DNA of 64,000 nt from Actinosynnema sp042752395 (GCF_042752395.1 NZ_JBHYXZ010000008.1:1-64000); one strand, 5' to 3'; counted from the stretch's first letter, positions 26,727-39,300 are shown. Numbers and translations are program-made. The notes: generated by a model not told the origin, from the sequence alone.

Positions 26727-27730
26727 CTCGGTCGCGCGCCGGTCGAGCCGCGCACCACCAGCTCGGGCTGGAACACGAACTCGGCGTGCGTGCCCGAGAG
26801 AGGGCTCCTCAGCGTGCCGCCTATCTCCTCCAGCAACGCGTGCACGGCGGCCTGCCCCATCGCCTCGACCGGTTGCCGGATCGTGGTCAGGGGCGGGTCG
26901 GCGAACACGATCAGCGGGGAGTCGTCGAACCCGACCACCGACACGTCGCGCGGCACGTCCAGGCCGCGGTGGCGGGCCGCGCGGATCGCGCCGAACGCCA
27001 TCAGGTCGCTCCCGCACACGATGGCCGTGCAGCCGCGGTCCAGCAGGGCGTTGGCCGCCGCCTGGCCGCCCTCGACCGAGAACAGCGAGTGCTCCACCAG
27101 GTCGGCGGCCTGCGGCCGGACGAGCGTGAAGCCCTCCACCATGCGCTGCGCGGGCACGAACCGGGGCGGTCCGACGGCCAGGCCGATCCGCTCGTGCCCC
27201 AGTTCCACCAGGTGGGAGACGGCGAGCCGGACGCCCGCCCGGTTGTCCACCGACACGAACGGCGCGGACACCTGGTCGGTGTAGCCGTTGATCATCACGA
27301 ACGGCACGCCGCGACCGGCCAGCTTGACGTACCGGTCCTTGTCGGCGGTCGTGTCGGCGTGCAGGCCGGACACGAAGACGATCCCGGTGACGCCCCGGTC
27401 GACCAGCATCTCGGTCAGCTGGTCCTCGGTGGAGCCGCCGGGCGTCTGCGTGCACAGCACCGGCGTGTACCCGTCGCGGGTCAGCACCTGCTCTATGACC
27501 TGCGCGAACGCCGGGAAGATCGGGTTGTTCAACTCGGGGGTGATCAACCCGATCAGCCCGGCGCTGCGCTGGCGGAGCCGGGGCGGGCGCTCGTAGCCGA
27601 GGACGTCCATCGCGGCGACCACCGCCTGGCGCGTCGCGGCCGAGACGCCCGGCTTGCCGTTGACGACCCGGCTGACCGTCGCCTCGCTCACGCCTGCCTG
27701 GGTCGCGATGTCACTGAGCCGCGCTGTCAC
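26723..27730 (-). CDS. LacI-family transcriptional regulator (starch/maltose locus)
   Basis: A 335-residue regulator. The N-terminal HTH is LSDIATQAGVSEATVSRVVNG (residues 5-25), followed by the hinge helix. The periplasmic-binding-like effector domain has GLITPELNNPIFPAFAQVIE and the final VVGFDDSPLIVFADPPLTTIRQP. GTG 27730 starts 11 bp behind the GH13 gene's stop, so it is in that operon. It probably represses the adjacent GH13 gene and the divergent secreted amylase in response to malto-oligosaccharides, like MalR/AglR of Streptomyces. Confidence 0.85.
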   Translation of the reverse strand: MTARLSDIATQAGVSEATVSRVVNGKPGVSAATRQAVVAAMDVLGYERPPRLRQRSAGLIGLITPELNNPIFPAFAQVIEQVLTRDGYTPVLCTQTPGGSTEDQLTEMLVDRGVTGIVFVSGLHADTTADKDRYVKLAGRGVPFVMINGYTDQVSAPFVSVDNRAGVRLAVSHLVELGHERIGLAVGPPRFVPAQRMVEGFTLVRPQAADLVEHSLFSVEGGQAAANALLDRGCTAIVCGSDLMAFGAIRAARHRGLDVPRDVSVVGFDDSPLIVFADPPLTTIRQPVEAMGQAAVHALLEEIGGTLRSPLSGTHAEFVFQPELVVRGSTGARPR

Positions 27731-27741
27731 ACCGGGTGACT

Positions 27742-29292
<1,551 letters not shown>

Positions 29293-29337
29293 GGGGAGTC
29301 CTTCCGGATCGGTTCCGCCGGAGGGCAATGAAATACT

Positions 29338-29358
29338 TTGCAAGTGTTTTCAGCAAGT
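29338..29358. promoter_or_regulatory. Candidate LacI/amylase operator: GCAAGT direct repeat
   Basis: GCAAGT at 29340-29345 and again at 29353-29358, 13 bp apart, lies in the AT-richer divergent region between the GH13 and amylase genes. Streptomyces amylase promoters carry related TTGCA-type direct repeats. The adjacent LacI regulator is the obvious candidate binder. Judged by eye only. Confidence 0.35.
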
Positions 29359-29408
29359 CTTCCGACTGGTATGACCTAGAGCACATCCCCTGCCACCTAG
29401 GAGACATC

Positions 29409-31073
29409 GTGGTTTCCGCCAGTCGACGCGCCTTGGGCGCGATAGCCGTACTCCTGTTCAGCCTTTTGGCCGTTCCGCAAAGTTTTGCGACGCCGCCGTC
29501 CGCCAAGGACGTGACCGCGACCCTGTTCCAGTGGCCGTTCTCGCGGGTCGCCGCCGAGTGCACGAACGTGCTCGGACCCAAGGGCTACGGGTTCGTGGAG
29601 GTCTCCCCCGCGACCGAGCACATCCAGGGGTCCCAGTGGTGGACCTCCTACCAGCCCGTCAGCTACCGGATCGCCGGGCGGCTCGGTGACGAGGCGGCGT
29701 TCCGGAACATGGTGAACACCTGCCACGCGGCGGGCGTGAAGGTCATCGCGGACGCGGTGATCAACCACATGAGCGCCGGGTCGGGCACGGGCACCGGCGG
29801 CTCGTCGTACACGAAGTACAACTACCCCGGCATCTACGGCGACCAGGACTTCCACTCATGCCGGTCGCACATCAGCGACTACCGCAACCGCGACAACGTG
29901 CAGAACTGCGAGCTGGTCGGGCTGTCGGACCTCAACACCGGCAGCGACTACGTGCGCGGGCGCATCGCGGCGTACCTGAACCACCTGATCTCGCTCGGGG
30001 TGGACGGGTTCCGGATCGACGCGGCCAAGCACATGGCGGCGGCCGACCTGTCGGCGATCAAGGCGCGGCTGAGCAACCCGAACGTGTACTGGGTGCACGA
30101 GGTGATCTACGGCGCGGGCGAGGCCGTGCAGCCGGGCGAGTACACCGGTTCGGGTGACGTGGACGAGTTCCGGTACGCCTACGACATCAAGCGGATCTTC
30201 GCCAACGAGAACCTGGCGTACCTGAGCACGTTCGGGCAGTCGTGGGGCTTCCTGCCGAGCGGCCAGGCGCGGGCGTTCGTGGACAACTGGGACACCGAGC
30301 GCAACGGGTCGACGCTGAGCTACAAGGACGGCTCGACCTACACGCTGGCGAACGTGTTCATGCTGGCGTGGCCCTACGGTTCGCCGAACGTGTACTCCGG
30401 CTACGAGTTCTCCAACCACGACGCCGGTCCGCCGTCCGGGTCGGAGTGCTACACGTCCGGGTGGAAGTGCCAGCACCGGTGGACGCAGATCGCGTCCATG
30501 GTCGGGTTCCGCAACGCGGTGTCCGGGACGGCGGTCGTCAACTGGTGGGACAACGGCGGCGACGCCATCGCGTTCGGTCGGGGCAACAAGGGGTTCGTGG
30601 CGATCAACCGGGAGTCGGCGCCGCTGACCCGGACGTTCCAGACCTCGCTGCCCGCCGGGTCGTACTGCAACGTGCAGCAGGAGGGGTGCGTCGCGTACAC
30701 GGTGGGGTCGAACGGCCAGGTCACGGCCACGCTGGGCGCGGGCGAGGCGCTGGCGCTGCACGTGGGCGCGACCGGCGGCGGGGGCAACCCGGTGGGCACG
30801 GCGTCGTTCGCGGTGAACGCCACCACGTCGTTCGGGCAGAACATCTTCGTGGTCGGCGACCACCCGTCGCTGGGCTCGTGGAACCCGGCCGCCGCGGTGG
30901 CGCTGTCGTCGGCCTCGTACCCGGTGTGGAAGGGCTCGGTGTCGCTGCCCTCGGGGACGTCGTTCCAGTACAAGTACATCCGCAAGGACGCGGGCGGCGC
31001 GGTGACCTGGGAGAGCGGCGGCAACCGCACGGCCACGTCACCCGCGGCGCTGAACGACACCTGGCGCAACTAG
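29409..31073 (+). CDS. Secreted alpha-amylase with CBM20 starch-binding domain
   Basis: A 554-residue extracellular GH13 alpha-amylase. The signal peptide is at 1-28 (ALGAIAVLLFSLLAVPQSFA, cleavage after SFA). Catalytic residues are Asp204 (GFRIDAAKH), Glu231 (WVHEVIYG) and Asp295 in VDNWDTERNG, where many family members have His before this Asp. A Gly-rich linker precedes a C-terminal CBM20 (about 463-554; VVGDHPSLGSWNP). GTG 29409 is placed behind AGGAG. It degrades starch outside the cell to oligosaccharides for the two cytosolic GH13 enzymes. Confidence 0.9.
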   Translation: MVSASRRALGAIAVLLFSLLAVPQSFATPPSAKDVTATLFQWPFSRVAAECTNVLGPKGYGFVEVSPATEHIQGSQWWTSYQPVSYRIAGRLGDEAAFRNMVNTCHAAGVKVIADAVINHMSAGSGTGTGGSSYTKYNYPGIYGDQDFHSCRSHISDYRNRDNVQNCELVGLSDLNTGSDYVRGRIAAYLNHLISLGVDGFRIDAAKHMAAADLSAIKARLSNPNVYWVHEVIYGAGEAVQPGEYTGSGDVDEFRYAYDIKRIFANENLAYLSTFGQSWGFLPSGQARAFVDNWDTERNGSTLSYKDGSTYTLANVFMLAWPYGSPNVYSGYEFSNHDAGPPSGSECYTSGWKCQHRWTQIASMVGFRNAVSGTAVVNWWDNGGDAIAFGRGNKGFVAINRESAPLTRTFQTSLPAGSYCNVQQEGCVAYTVGSNGQVTATLGAGEALALHVGATGGGGNPVGTASFAVNATTSFGQNIFVVGDHPSLGSWNPAAAVALSSASYPVWKGSVSLPSGTSFQYKYIRKDAGGAVTWESGGNRTATSPAALNDTWRN

Positions 31074-31091
31074 CCCGACCCGGTCGGGCGG

Positions 31092-31135
31092 GGTCCGGGG
31101 TGTCGCAGTCGGTCGACCGCCACACCCCGCGGACC
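31092..31135. terminator. Terminator between amylase and gdh
   Basis: GGTCC-GGGGTGT (31092-31103) pairs with ACACCCC-GGACC (31122-31135) with a two-base bulge. The genes on both sides converge here. Confidence 0.6.
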
Positions 31136-34100
31136 TCAGCGGATCATGCTGCGGACCTGGCGGGCGGCCACGGAGAGCGTCGCCAGGTCGAGCTTGCTGA
31201 CCCGGTTGATCTCCGCCAGCGCGGCCCGCGCCCGGCCCAGGCGCGAGGAGTTGGCCTGCTCCCACGCGGCGATCTTCTCCTCCGGGGTGTCGCCCGGCTC
31301 GGCCGTCCGCAGCACGTCGATCGTGATCGACCGCAGCGACGAGTAGAAGTCGTCCCGCAGCGCCAGGCGCGCCAGCGCGTGCCAGCGGTTCAGGCGTTCC
31401 AGGTTCGACACCGAGCTGAGCATCCGGTCGACGTCCAGGTGCTCGGACAGCGCGAAGTACAGCTCCGCGGTCTCCTCGTGCGTCCGCTCCTGCCCGGTCG
31501 CGCCCTCGCCCTCCTCGCGCTCGGCGAGTTCGGCCACCTCGGTCACGTCCAGCAGCCCGTAGGTGAACAGCAGCCCGGCGATCCGCCGCGCCAGCTCCAC
31601 CGGCACGCCGTGCGCCACCAGCCGCTCGACGTGCTCGATCACGGACTCCTTCTCGCGCCCCTGGAGCATGTCGATCGTGCGCGGCGCGAGTTCGGCGACC
31701 ACCGGGGCGAACCGGCTGATCGTGGACCCGACCGCCAGCGGCTGCGGGCGGTTGGTGAGCAGCCACCGCGACGCCCGGTCGAGCAGGCGCCGGGTCTCCA
31801 GCACCATGTCGTCCTGCACCTCGGTCGCCACGACGTTGTCCAGCGCCCGGATCTCCCGCCAGATCGACGGCAGGTCGTAGATCGCCGTGACGACCGTGTA
31901 CGCGCGCACCGCGTCCGTGGCCGACGCGCTGATCTCCTCCGCCAGCCGGTACGCGTACGACACGCCCGCGCCGTCCACGACCTCGTTGACCAGCACCGTG
32001 GTGATGATCTCGCGGGACAGCGGGTGGCTGCCGATCGCGTCGGCGAACCGCTCGCGCAGCTCGCTCGGGAAGTAGTCGGGCAGCCGGCGGGCCAGCACGT
32101 CGATCGTCGGCAGGTCGCTCGCCAGCACCTCCTCCTTCAGCGCCAGCTTGACGTGCGCGAGCAGGGTGGCCAGCTCCGGCGACGTGAGCCCCTGGCCCGC
32201 CTTCTCCAGGGCCTTGAACTCCGCCGGGCTCGGCAGCGCCTCCAGCGTGCGGTCCAGCACGCCGCGCTGCTCCAAATCGGCCACCAAGCGCGCGTGCACC
32301 GACAGCATCGGCGCGGCGTGCGCGCGGGAGACGCCGAGCACCGCGTTCTGCGCGTAGTTGTCGGCCAGCACCAGCTCGCCGACCTCGTCGGTCATCTGGC
32401 CCAGCAGCTCGTTGCGCTGCTCCTGGTCGAGCCGGCCGTCGCGGACCAGCTCGTCCAGCAGGATCTTGATGTTGACCTCGTGGTCGGAGCAGTCCACGCC
32501 GGCCGAGTTGTCCAGCGCGTCGGTGTTGACCTTGCCGCCGTGCCCGTCGGGTCCGCCGACCCGGGCGAACTCGATCCGGCCGCGCTGGGTCAGCCCCAGG
32601 TTGCCGCCCTCGCCGACGACCTTCACCCGCAGGTCCGCGCCGTTGACCCGGATCGCGTCGTTGGCCTTGTCGCCGACCTCGGCGTGCGACTCCGCGCCCG
32701 CCTTGACGTAGGTGCCGATGCCGCCGTTCCACAGCAGGTCGACCGGCGCGAGCAGGATCGCCTTCATCAGCTCCGGCGGGGACAGCTTGACCACGCCCTC
32801 CGGCAGCCCCAGCGCCACCCGGGCCTGCTCGCTGACCGGGATCGACTTGGCCGTGCGCGGCCACACGCCGCCGCCGTCGCTGATCAGCGAGCGGTCGTAG
32901 TCGTCCCACGACGAGCGGGGCAGCTCGAACAGCCGCTTGCGCTCGGCGTAGGAGGCGGCCGCGACCGGGTTCGGGTCGATGAAGACGTGCCGGTGGTCGA
33001 ACGCCGCGACGAGGCGGATGTGCTCGGACAGCAGCATGCCGTTGCCGAACACGTCGCCGGACATGTCGCCGACGCCGACGACGGTGAACTCCTCGGTCTG
33101 GGTGTCGACGCCCAGCTCCCGGAAGTGCCGCTTCACGCTCTCCCACGCGCCGCGGGCGGTGATGCCCATGGCCTTGTGGTCGTAGCCCACGGACCCGCCG
33201 GACGCGAACGCGTCGCCCAGCCAGAAGCCGTAGGACTTCGACACCTCGTTGGCGATGTCGGAGAACGACGCCGTGCCCTTGTCCGCCGCGACCACCAGGT
33301 AGGTGTCGTCGCCGTCGTGCCGGACGACCTGCGGCGCGGGCAGGACGGTGCCGGCGTTGAGGTTGTCGGTCAGGTCCAGCAGGCCGGAGATGAACTGCCG
33401 GTAGCAGGCCACGCCCTCGGCCAGCAGCGCCTCGCGGTCCACGCCCGGGTCGCCCGTCGGCGCGGGCGGCCGCTTGACCACGAACCCGCCCTTCGCGCCG
33501 ACCGGCACGATCACCGCGTTCTTCACCGCCTGCGCCTTCACCAGGCCCAGGATCTCGGTGCGGAAGTCCTCGCGCCGGTCGGACCAGCGCAGACCGCCGC
33601 GCGCCACCGGGCCGAACCGCAGGTGCACGCCCTCCAGCCGGGGCGAATACACGAAGATCTCGAACCGCGGCCGCGGCTGCGGCAGGTCCGGGATCGCGCG
33701 CGGGTCGAGCTTCACCGCCAGGTACGGGCGCGGGTTGCCGTCGACGTCGCGGACGAAGTAGTTCGTGCGCAGCGTGGCCTGCACCAGCGTGAGCAGGCTG
33801 CGCAGGATGCGGTCCGCGTCGAGGCTGGTCACGTCGTCGATCATGGCGGTGATCTCGGCGGCCAGGTGCTCGGTGCGGTCCCCGCGCTCCTCGTCGGGCA
33901 CGGACGGGTCGAACCGGGTCTCGAACAGCCGCACCAGGGCCGTGGCGACGTCGGTGTGCCCGAGCACCGCGTCCTCGATGTAGTCCTGGCTGTAGGGCGT
34001 GCCCGCCTGGCGCAGGTACTTGGCGTAGGCGCGCAGCATCGCCGCCTGCTGCCACGTGACGCCCGACTTGAGCACGAGGGTGTTGAAGCCGTCCACCTCC

Positions 34101-36112
34101 GCCTCGCCGCGCCACGCCGCGGCGAACGCGTCCTGGAAGCGGGTCCGCACCGACTCCTCGTCCTCGGCGGCCAGCTTGTCCAGCGTCGCCTGGTCCAGGC
34201 GCAGGCCGAAGTCGTAGATCCAGCACTCGACGCCGTCGTCCAGGCTCAGCTCGTACGGCCGCTCGTCCACCACGACCACGCCCATGCGCTGGAGCATCGG
34301 CAGCACGTCCGACAGCGTCAGGCGGGCGCCGACCAGGAACAGCTTGAACCGCCGCTCGCCCGGCTCGGCGTCGCGCGGCGCGTAGAACGCCAGGTCCAGG
34401 TCGCCGGGCCGGAGCGCCTCGATGCGCCGGAAGTCCGCCAGGCCCTCGGCCGCGGTGAAGTCCTCCTTGTACGCCTCGGGGAACGCCGCCGCGATCCGCT
34501 GGCCCTGCTCGGACGACGACTCCGCGCCCAGGCCCGTGCCGCGGTCCTCCAGCACCGCCTCCACCATGCGGTCGTCCCAGGACCGCACGGCCTCGGCCAG
34601 CAGCTGCTGGATGTAGCCGGTGTCCGGCTCGGCCAGGCGGCTCGGGTCGGTGTGCACGGTGAAGTGCACGCGGGCCAGCGCGGACTCGCCGACGCGGGCG
34701 CTGTACTCCAGGTTGATGCCGCCGAGCTGGTCGATCAGCACCTCCTGCATGGCCAGCCGCGACGTCGTGGTGTAGCGGTCGCGCGGCAGGTAGACCAGGC
34801 ACGAGTAGAAGCGGCCGTACGGGTCGCGGCGCAGGAACAGCCGCAGCCGGCGGCGCTCGGCCAGCGCGATCACGCCCGTGACGGTCTGGTAGAGCGTGTC
34901 CGTGTCGACCGAGAACAGCTCGGTGCGCGGGTAGTTCTGGATCACCTCCAGCATCCGCTGGCCCGAGTACGAGTGCAGCGGGAAGCCGGCGCGGTGGATG
35001 ACGTCGCGGACCCGGCGCTCGACGGCCGGGATGTCCAGCACGTCCTCGTGCAGCGCCGTGGTGGAGAAGACGCCCAGGAACCGGTGCTCGCCGGTCACGT
35101 TGCCCTCGGCGTCGAAGGTCTTCACGCCCACGTAGTAGGGGTAGACCGACCGGTGGACGCTCGACTGGGCGCTGGCCTGCGTCAGGACCAGGAGTTCGGG
35201 TGACAGTGCCTGCGCGCCCGCGTCCGGGCCCGCCGTCAGGCTGCGCGCCGCGAGGCTGTCCTGTCTGAGCACGCCCAGACCGCTGGCCAGGACCGCGCGC
35301 AGGGCGGGTTCGCCGTCCGTCGCCGGGTCGTCGTGCAGCAGCTCGTAGCGGCGGTAGCCGAGGAACGTGAAGTGGTCGTTCGCGAGCCAGCGCAGCAGGT
35401 TCGCGCCGTCGGCGACCTCGTGGCCGGGCAGCGGCGGCGGGTCCGACTCCAGGCGCTCGGCGAGCTTGAGGGCCGTGCCGATCATCTTCTCGGTGTCCTC
35501 GACGACCTCGCGCACGTCGTTGAGCACGGCGTGCAGCTTCGTCTCCAGCTCGCGCGCCCGGTCCGGGTCGGTGAGCAGGTCGACCTCGATGTGCATCCAC
35601 GACTCGGCGATCGCGTCGCCGGGCGGGGCGGCCGGGTCGGCGGTCGGCAGCACCTCCTGCAACGCGCCCGTCACCACGTCCCGGCGCACCACGACGATCG
35701 GGTGCACCACCCGCTGCACCTGCACGCCGCCGCGAGTCAGCTCGGAGGCCACCGAGTCGACCAGGTACGGCATGTCGTCGGTGACGACCTGCACGACCGT
35801 GGCCGGGCACGTCCAGCCGTCGTGCGCGCGGGTGGGGTTGAGGATCCGCACCACCGGCCGACCCGGCACCCGGGTCTCGGCGAGCTGGTAGTTCGAGCGC
35901 ACCGCGCCCACCAGGTCCGCCGGGTCGTCGTCGTTGACTTCCTCGGCGGGGACGTGGCGGTAGTACAGGCGGATCAGGTCGGCCAGCTCGGGGGCGTTGG
36001 CGGCGGCCCGTTCGATCAAGTCGTCACGAGCCTGTTCGGGACTGGCCGGGCGGGCCGCGCCGACGTCGCGCGCGGCGGGTCCGGATCGGGTCGGGGCTCC
36101 AGTCGAGGTCAT
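31136..36112 (-). CDS. gdh: Large NAD-specific glutamate dehydrogenase (180-kDa type)
   Basis: A 1658-residue enzyme of the giant NAD-GDH class, equivalent to Rv2476c. It deaminates glutamate to 2-oxoglutarate and ammonia, a catabolic role. The long N-terminal part contains ACT-like regulatory segments. The central catalytic domain carries FGPVARGGLRWSDRREDFRTE and VPVGAKGGFVVK (substrate Lys region). The Rossmann part has GVGDMSGDVFGNGML. ATG 36112 (MTSTGAP) is preferred to an upstream frame, which would add an unconserved leader. Activity in relatives is allosterically controlled and can be inhibited by GarA-type proteins; that is knowledge from mycobacteria, not seen here. Confidence 0.92.
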   Translation of the reverse strand: MTSTGAPTRSGPAARDVGAARPASPEQARDDLIERAAANAPELADLIRLYYRHVPAEEVNDDDPADLVGAVRSNYQLAETRVPGRPVVRILNPTRAHDGWTCPATVVQVVTDDMPYLVDSVASELTRGGVQVQRVVHPIVVVRRDVVTGALQEVLPTADPAAPPGDAIAESWMHIEVDLLTDPDRARELETKLHAVLNDVREVVEDTEKMIGTALKLAERLESDPPPLPGHEVADGANLLRWLANDHFTFLGYRRYELLHDDPATDGEPALRAVLASGLGVLRQDSLAARSLTAGPDAGAQALSPELLVLTQASAQSSVHRSVYPYYVGVKTFDAEGNVTGEHRFLGVFSTTALHEDVLDIPAVERRVRDVIHRAGFPLHSYSGQRMLEVIQNYPRTELFSVDTDTLYQTVTGVIALAERRRLRLFLRRDPYGRFYSCLVYLPRDRYTTTSRLAMQEVLIDQLGGINLEYSARVGESALARVHFTVHTDPSRLAEPDTGYIQQLLAEAVRSWDDRMVEAVLEDRGTGLGAESSSEQGQRIAAAFPEAYKEDFTAAEGLADFRRIEALRPGDLDLAFYAPRDAEPGERRFKLFLVGARLTLSDVLPMLQRMGVVVVDERPYELSLDDGVECWIYDFGLRLDQATLDKLAAEDEESVRTRFQDAFAAAWRGEAEVDGFNTLVLKSGVTWQQAAMLRAYAKYLRQAGTPYSQDYIEDAVLGHTDVATALVRLFETRFDPSVPDEERGDRTEHLAAEITAMIDDVTSLDADRILRSLLTLVQATLRTNYFVRDVDGNPRPYLAVKLDPRAIPDLPQPRPRFEIFVYSPRLEGVHLRFGPVARGGLRWSDRREDFRTEILGLVKAQAVKNAVIVPVGAKGGFVVKRPPAPTGDPGVDREALLAEGVACYRQFISGLLDLTDNLNAGTVLPAPQVVRHDGDDTYLVVAADKGTASFSDIANEVSKSYGFWLGDAFASGGSVGYDHKAMGITARGAWESVKRHFRELGVDTQTEEFTVVGVGDMSGDVFGNGMLLSEHIRLVAAFDHRHVFIDPNPVAAASYAERKRLFELPRSSWDDYDRSLISDGGGVWPRTAKSIPVSEQARVALGLPEGVVKLSPPELMKAILLAPVDLLWNGGIGTYVKAGAESHAEVGDKANDAIRVNGADLRVKVVGEGGNLGLTQRGRIEFARVGGPDGHGGKVNTDALDNSAGVDCSDHEVNIKILLDELVRDGRLDQEQRNELLGQMTDEVGELVLADNYAQNAVLGVSRAHAAPMLSVHARLVADLEQRGVLDRTLEALPSPAEFKALEKAGQGLTSPELATLLAHVKLALKEEVLASDLPTIDVLARRLPDYFPSELRERFADAIGSHPLSREIITTVLVNEVVDGAGVSYAYRLAEEISASATDAVRAYTVVTAIYDLPSIWREIRALDNVVATEVQDDMVLETRRLLDRASRWLLTNRPQPLAVGSTISRFAPVVAELAPRTIDMLQGREKESVIEHVERLVAHGVPVELARRIAGLLFTYGLLDVTEVAELAEREEGEGATGQERTHEETAELYFALSEHLDVDRMLSSVSNLERLNRWHALARLALRDDFYSSLRSITIDVLRTAEPGDTPEEKIAAWEQANSSRLGRARAALAEINRVSKLDLATLSVAARQVRSMIR

Positions 36113-36258
36113 GTTCAGGCGACTCCACGCTATCCGGTACCTCTGTGTACCGGGTCCGCGCACCACCTAACCAGACGCACGCGAACCCGTTCGCCACAAC
36201 CCTCTCACTGAATCGAACAACTTGCCGGAAAGTGGCAAATTCACCGTGGCGGGGCTTA

Positions 36259-36285
36259 TTTCCCGCCTTTGTTACCGGCGGGAAA
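36259..36285 (-). terminator. Terminator downstream of the 1276-residue protein gene
   Basis: TTTCCCGCC (36259-36267) and GGCGGGAAA (36277-36285) form a perfect 9-bp stem in the gap before gdh. It should end the ettA-linked transcript, leaving gdh with its own promoter in 36113-36258. Confidence 0.6.
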
Positions 36286-36308
36286 CCTTATTAGAACCTC
36301 AAATCGGT

Positions 36309-39300
36309 TCAGGATTCGGGAAGCGTCCAGGTGTCGAACCGCGAGGTCGGGTCGACGCGCTGGATGGGAGCGGTCGTCTCGGCGTCCGACTCCGGCGGCG
36401 GGTTCCCGACAGGTGGGATGGGCACGGTGTCCTCGTCCACGCGGCCGGCCGCCTCGTCCTCGCGCCGGGCGTCCTCGTAGGCGACGAGGGCCTCGGCGAG
36501 CAGTTCGGCCAGGCTGAGGTCGCTCTTGTGGCGGCGCGAGGCCCGCGTGGCGCTGGGCGAGTCGGACGTGGGGGCGTCCGGTTCGACCCGGGCGGGCAGG
36601 TCGATGGTCCTGCCGCCGACCACGACCGCCGTGACGAACGGTTCCTTCGGCAGGTCCTCGGCGGGCGGCCGGGACGCGGTCCCGGGTGCGGGCTCCGGGG
36701 TGATTTCGGGCACAGTCGTGGCCTCGACGCGCGTTCCGGCGTCGGGCTCGGGCTCGTCGTCGTGATCGGCTTCGACATCGGCCGCGCCGAGGAACCCGGT
36801 CGGGCGGAACGGCGGGGCGGGAGCCCTTTCCGCCCCGGCGGGGGAGGTTTCCCCGACCGGGTCGTCGGATGCCGATTCCGGCCCGGCGGTAACCGTTTCC
36901 TGACCGCCGGTGACGGTTTGCGCGGTGGGCGTGGCCGTTTGCGGGGTGGGCGTCGAAACCACGTCGTCGGGCGGGAAGACGGGCCGCGACTCCGGCTCCG
37001 CCGCCGTGAAGTCGGACAACGCCATCGGGAAGTCGAGGACGGGCGGCAACGGGAAGTCCGGCGGCTCCGGCACCCGCGCCGTGGGGATGACGGGCCCCTT
37101 CACGAAGGCCGCGCCGAGCCCGGTCGGCGGCACGTCGTCGCGCACGACCGGCTGGACCATCGTCGGCGAGTCGAACATGTCGACCGGCGGCGTCGGCTCC
37201 TCGCCGCGCAGCCGCGGCGGTGGCTCCACGCGCCACTGCACCGCGTCCGGCTCGGGCTCGGGCCGCGCGGGGGCTTCGTCGTCGGCCTCGGGAGCCCGCC
37301 GCCGGCCGCCGGCGCGCTGGGGGTCGAGGAGGCCGGCGGCCTTCAACGCGTCGAGCACGTTCGGGTCGGACCCGGAGTCGCCGGGGGAACGCTCCCCCTC
37401 CTCGGCCTCCCGCGCCGCCCGCCGCCGCCCACTGCGCACCGCGCCCGCGGCGGCGATCAACCCGGCCGCCGGCACGCTGCGCTCACTGCCATCGGCCACG
37501 CCGTCACCCAGGCCGGCAGCCTCGCCCGCCGACACCGCTCCACCGGCCGCCCCATCAACCGCCGCGCCGGGAGCAACCGCCGCGCCGGAAGCCCCTCCGG
37601 CCGCTACCGCTCGACCAGCCGAGACCGCTCCACCGGCCGAGGCGGGGGAAGACTCGCCCACCGGCGACGCCGCTTCCGCGAACGACGCCTCCCCCGTTGG
37701 GACCGCCACGTCACCGACCGACGCGGCGGAAGCCTCCCCCGCCGAGAACGTCACGTCACCGAGCGAGGCGGCGGGCGGCTCGGTCACCGCGTCACCGGGA
37801 CTCGTCGGACCGCCGGCGACGGCGGAGAACCGCTGCGTGCCCTCCCCGTGCGCGGTGTCGCCCGGCGTGCCCTGCCCGGGGACGTCGGAGGACGCGGGGC
37901 GCGCGCCGGCCGCCGAGTGGGGCGGCCACCCGCCGACCAGCGGTGCCGCCGGCTCGGGGAGCTGCCGCGCCTCGCGCGCATGCGCACCGGTCGGGGCGGT
38001 CGAGCTAGCCGAGGTGGTCGGCGTAGCCGGAGTGGTCGAGGCAGCCGGGGTGGTCGACTCGCCTTCCGCCGACTGCGAGGAACCGCTGTCCGACGCACCA
38101 CCGGGGGCGGCAGCAGGTGCGGGCACCGTGGGCGTGGTCGGTGCCGATGGAGTGGCTGCCGACGGAGTGGCTGCCGGCGGGGCGGCTGCGGACGCAGCTG
38201 GAGGGTTCGGCGCGTTCGGGTTCGGCGCGTTCGAGGTCGACAGCGAGTCGACCGTCGCAGCGGTTCCTGCCGCTACCGGGTCGCCGAGCGCTCCCCCGGC
38301 CCGGCCCGATCCCCCGATCCCCGCCAGGCCCGCCAGACCTGGAATGCCCACCAGCCCGGCGGTGCCAGGTGGCACGGCGGTGTCTGCCGCTGCCACACCG
38401 GTGCCCGGTTCGGCCGCGCTCTCCGTTGGAACCGCCGAGCCAGCCGGCGTGGTGCCGGAGGTCGGGGCTGCGGTGGTGGTCGGCGTCGTGGTGGTCGGCG
38501 TGGTGGTGGTCGGCGTGGTGGTGGTCGGCGTGGTGGTGGTCGGCGTGGTGGTGGTCGGCGTGGTGGTGGTCGGCGTGGTGGTGGTCGGCGTGGTGTCGGC
38601 GGGCGGCATTGCGGTGGCGGCCGGTGGTGGTGAGGTGGGGTCTGGTGCGGGAGTCGGGGCGGCGAGGGGCCTGGCCTGGCCGCTCCTCGCGTGTTCAGGG
38701 CGTCCCTGGGTGGCGGCCCCGGCGCTGCCGAGCACGCCCGTGCCGGGCGTCTCGGGCGTCGGTTCCGGTGCCCGGCGGCGGCCGCCCGGTTCGCGGTCGG
38801 TTTCCGTCTCGCCGAACGGTTGGACCAGGCGCCAGCGATCGGCGGCGTGCGCCCTCGCGGCGGAGATGCCTTCGACCGTCATGTCCTCCGCGGCACGGCG
38901 GGAGCGCTTCACCCGGACGCCCTCGTTGCGGTGCATCTGGACCGGACGCCACTGGCGCAGTTGTTGCTTGACCTCGGGGGCCAGGTTCGGGTCGGCGGGC
39001 GGCGTGGCGGTCGGAGCGCCGCCGTCGCGGAGGAGCGCGGCCAGTTCGTCGTGCAGGCCGCCCCCCGCCGGCTGGCGGTGGACGCCCGCGAACTCGGCGG
39101 CCAGCCTGGCGCGCACGGCGTAGACCGCTCTGGCCCTCCGGCGTTCGGCGGCGTGGGCGGAGCGCAGGTTGGCCAGGGCCTCGGCCAGGTCGCCCGCCAC
39201 CTCGTGGACGTGCGCCAGCGCCAGCAGGCTCTCCGCGAGCAGGGTGTCGAGCTGGTGCCGTTCGGCGCTGTCGGCGGCGTCGCGGAGCAGGTCGCGGGCC

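Noticed and set aside
29409..31073. Loss of amylase activity because His is replaced by Trp before catalytic Asp295
   Set aside because: All three acidic residues are present and I recall VDNWDTERNG in active actinomycete amylases, so this is probably a subfamily trait.
30242..35203. 1653-codon plus-strand frame antisense to gdh
   Set aside because: It is the mirror frame of a clearly conserved glutamate dehydrogenase; its Arg/Val/His-rich product has no domain.
36222..39123. Long plus-strand frames antisense to the 1276-residue protein gene
   Set aside because: The minus-strand frame has a coherent TPR-like head, an operon position behind ettA and a terminator; the opposite frames have low-complexity products without start signals.
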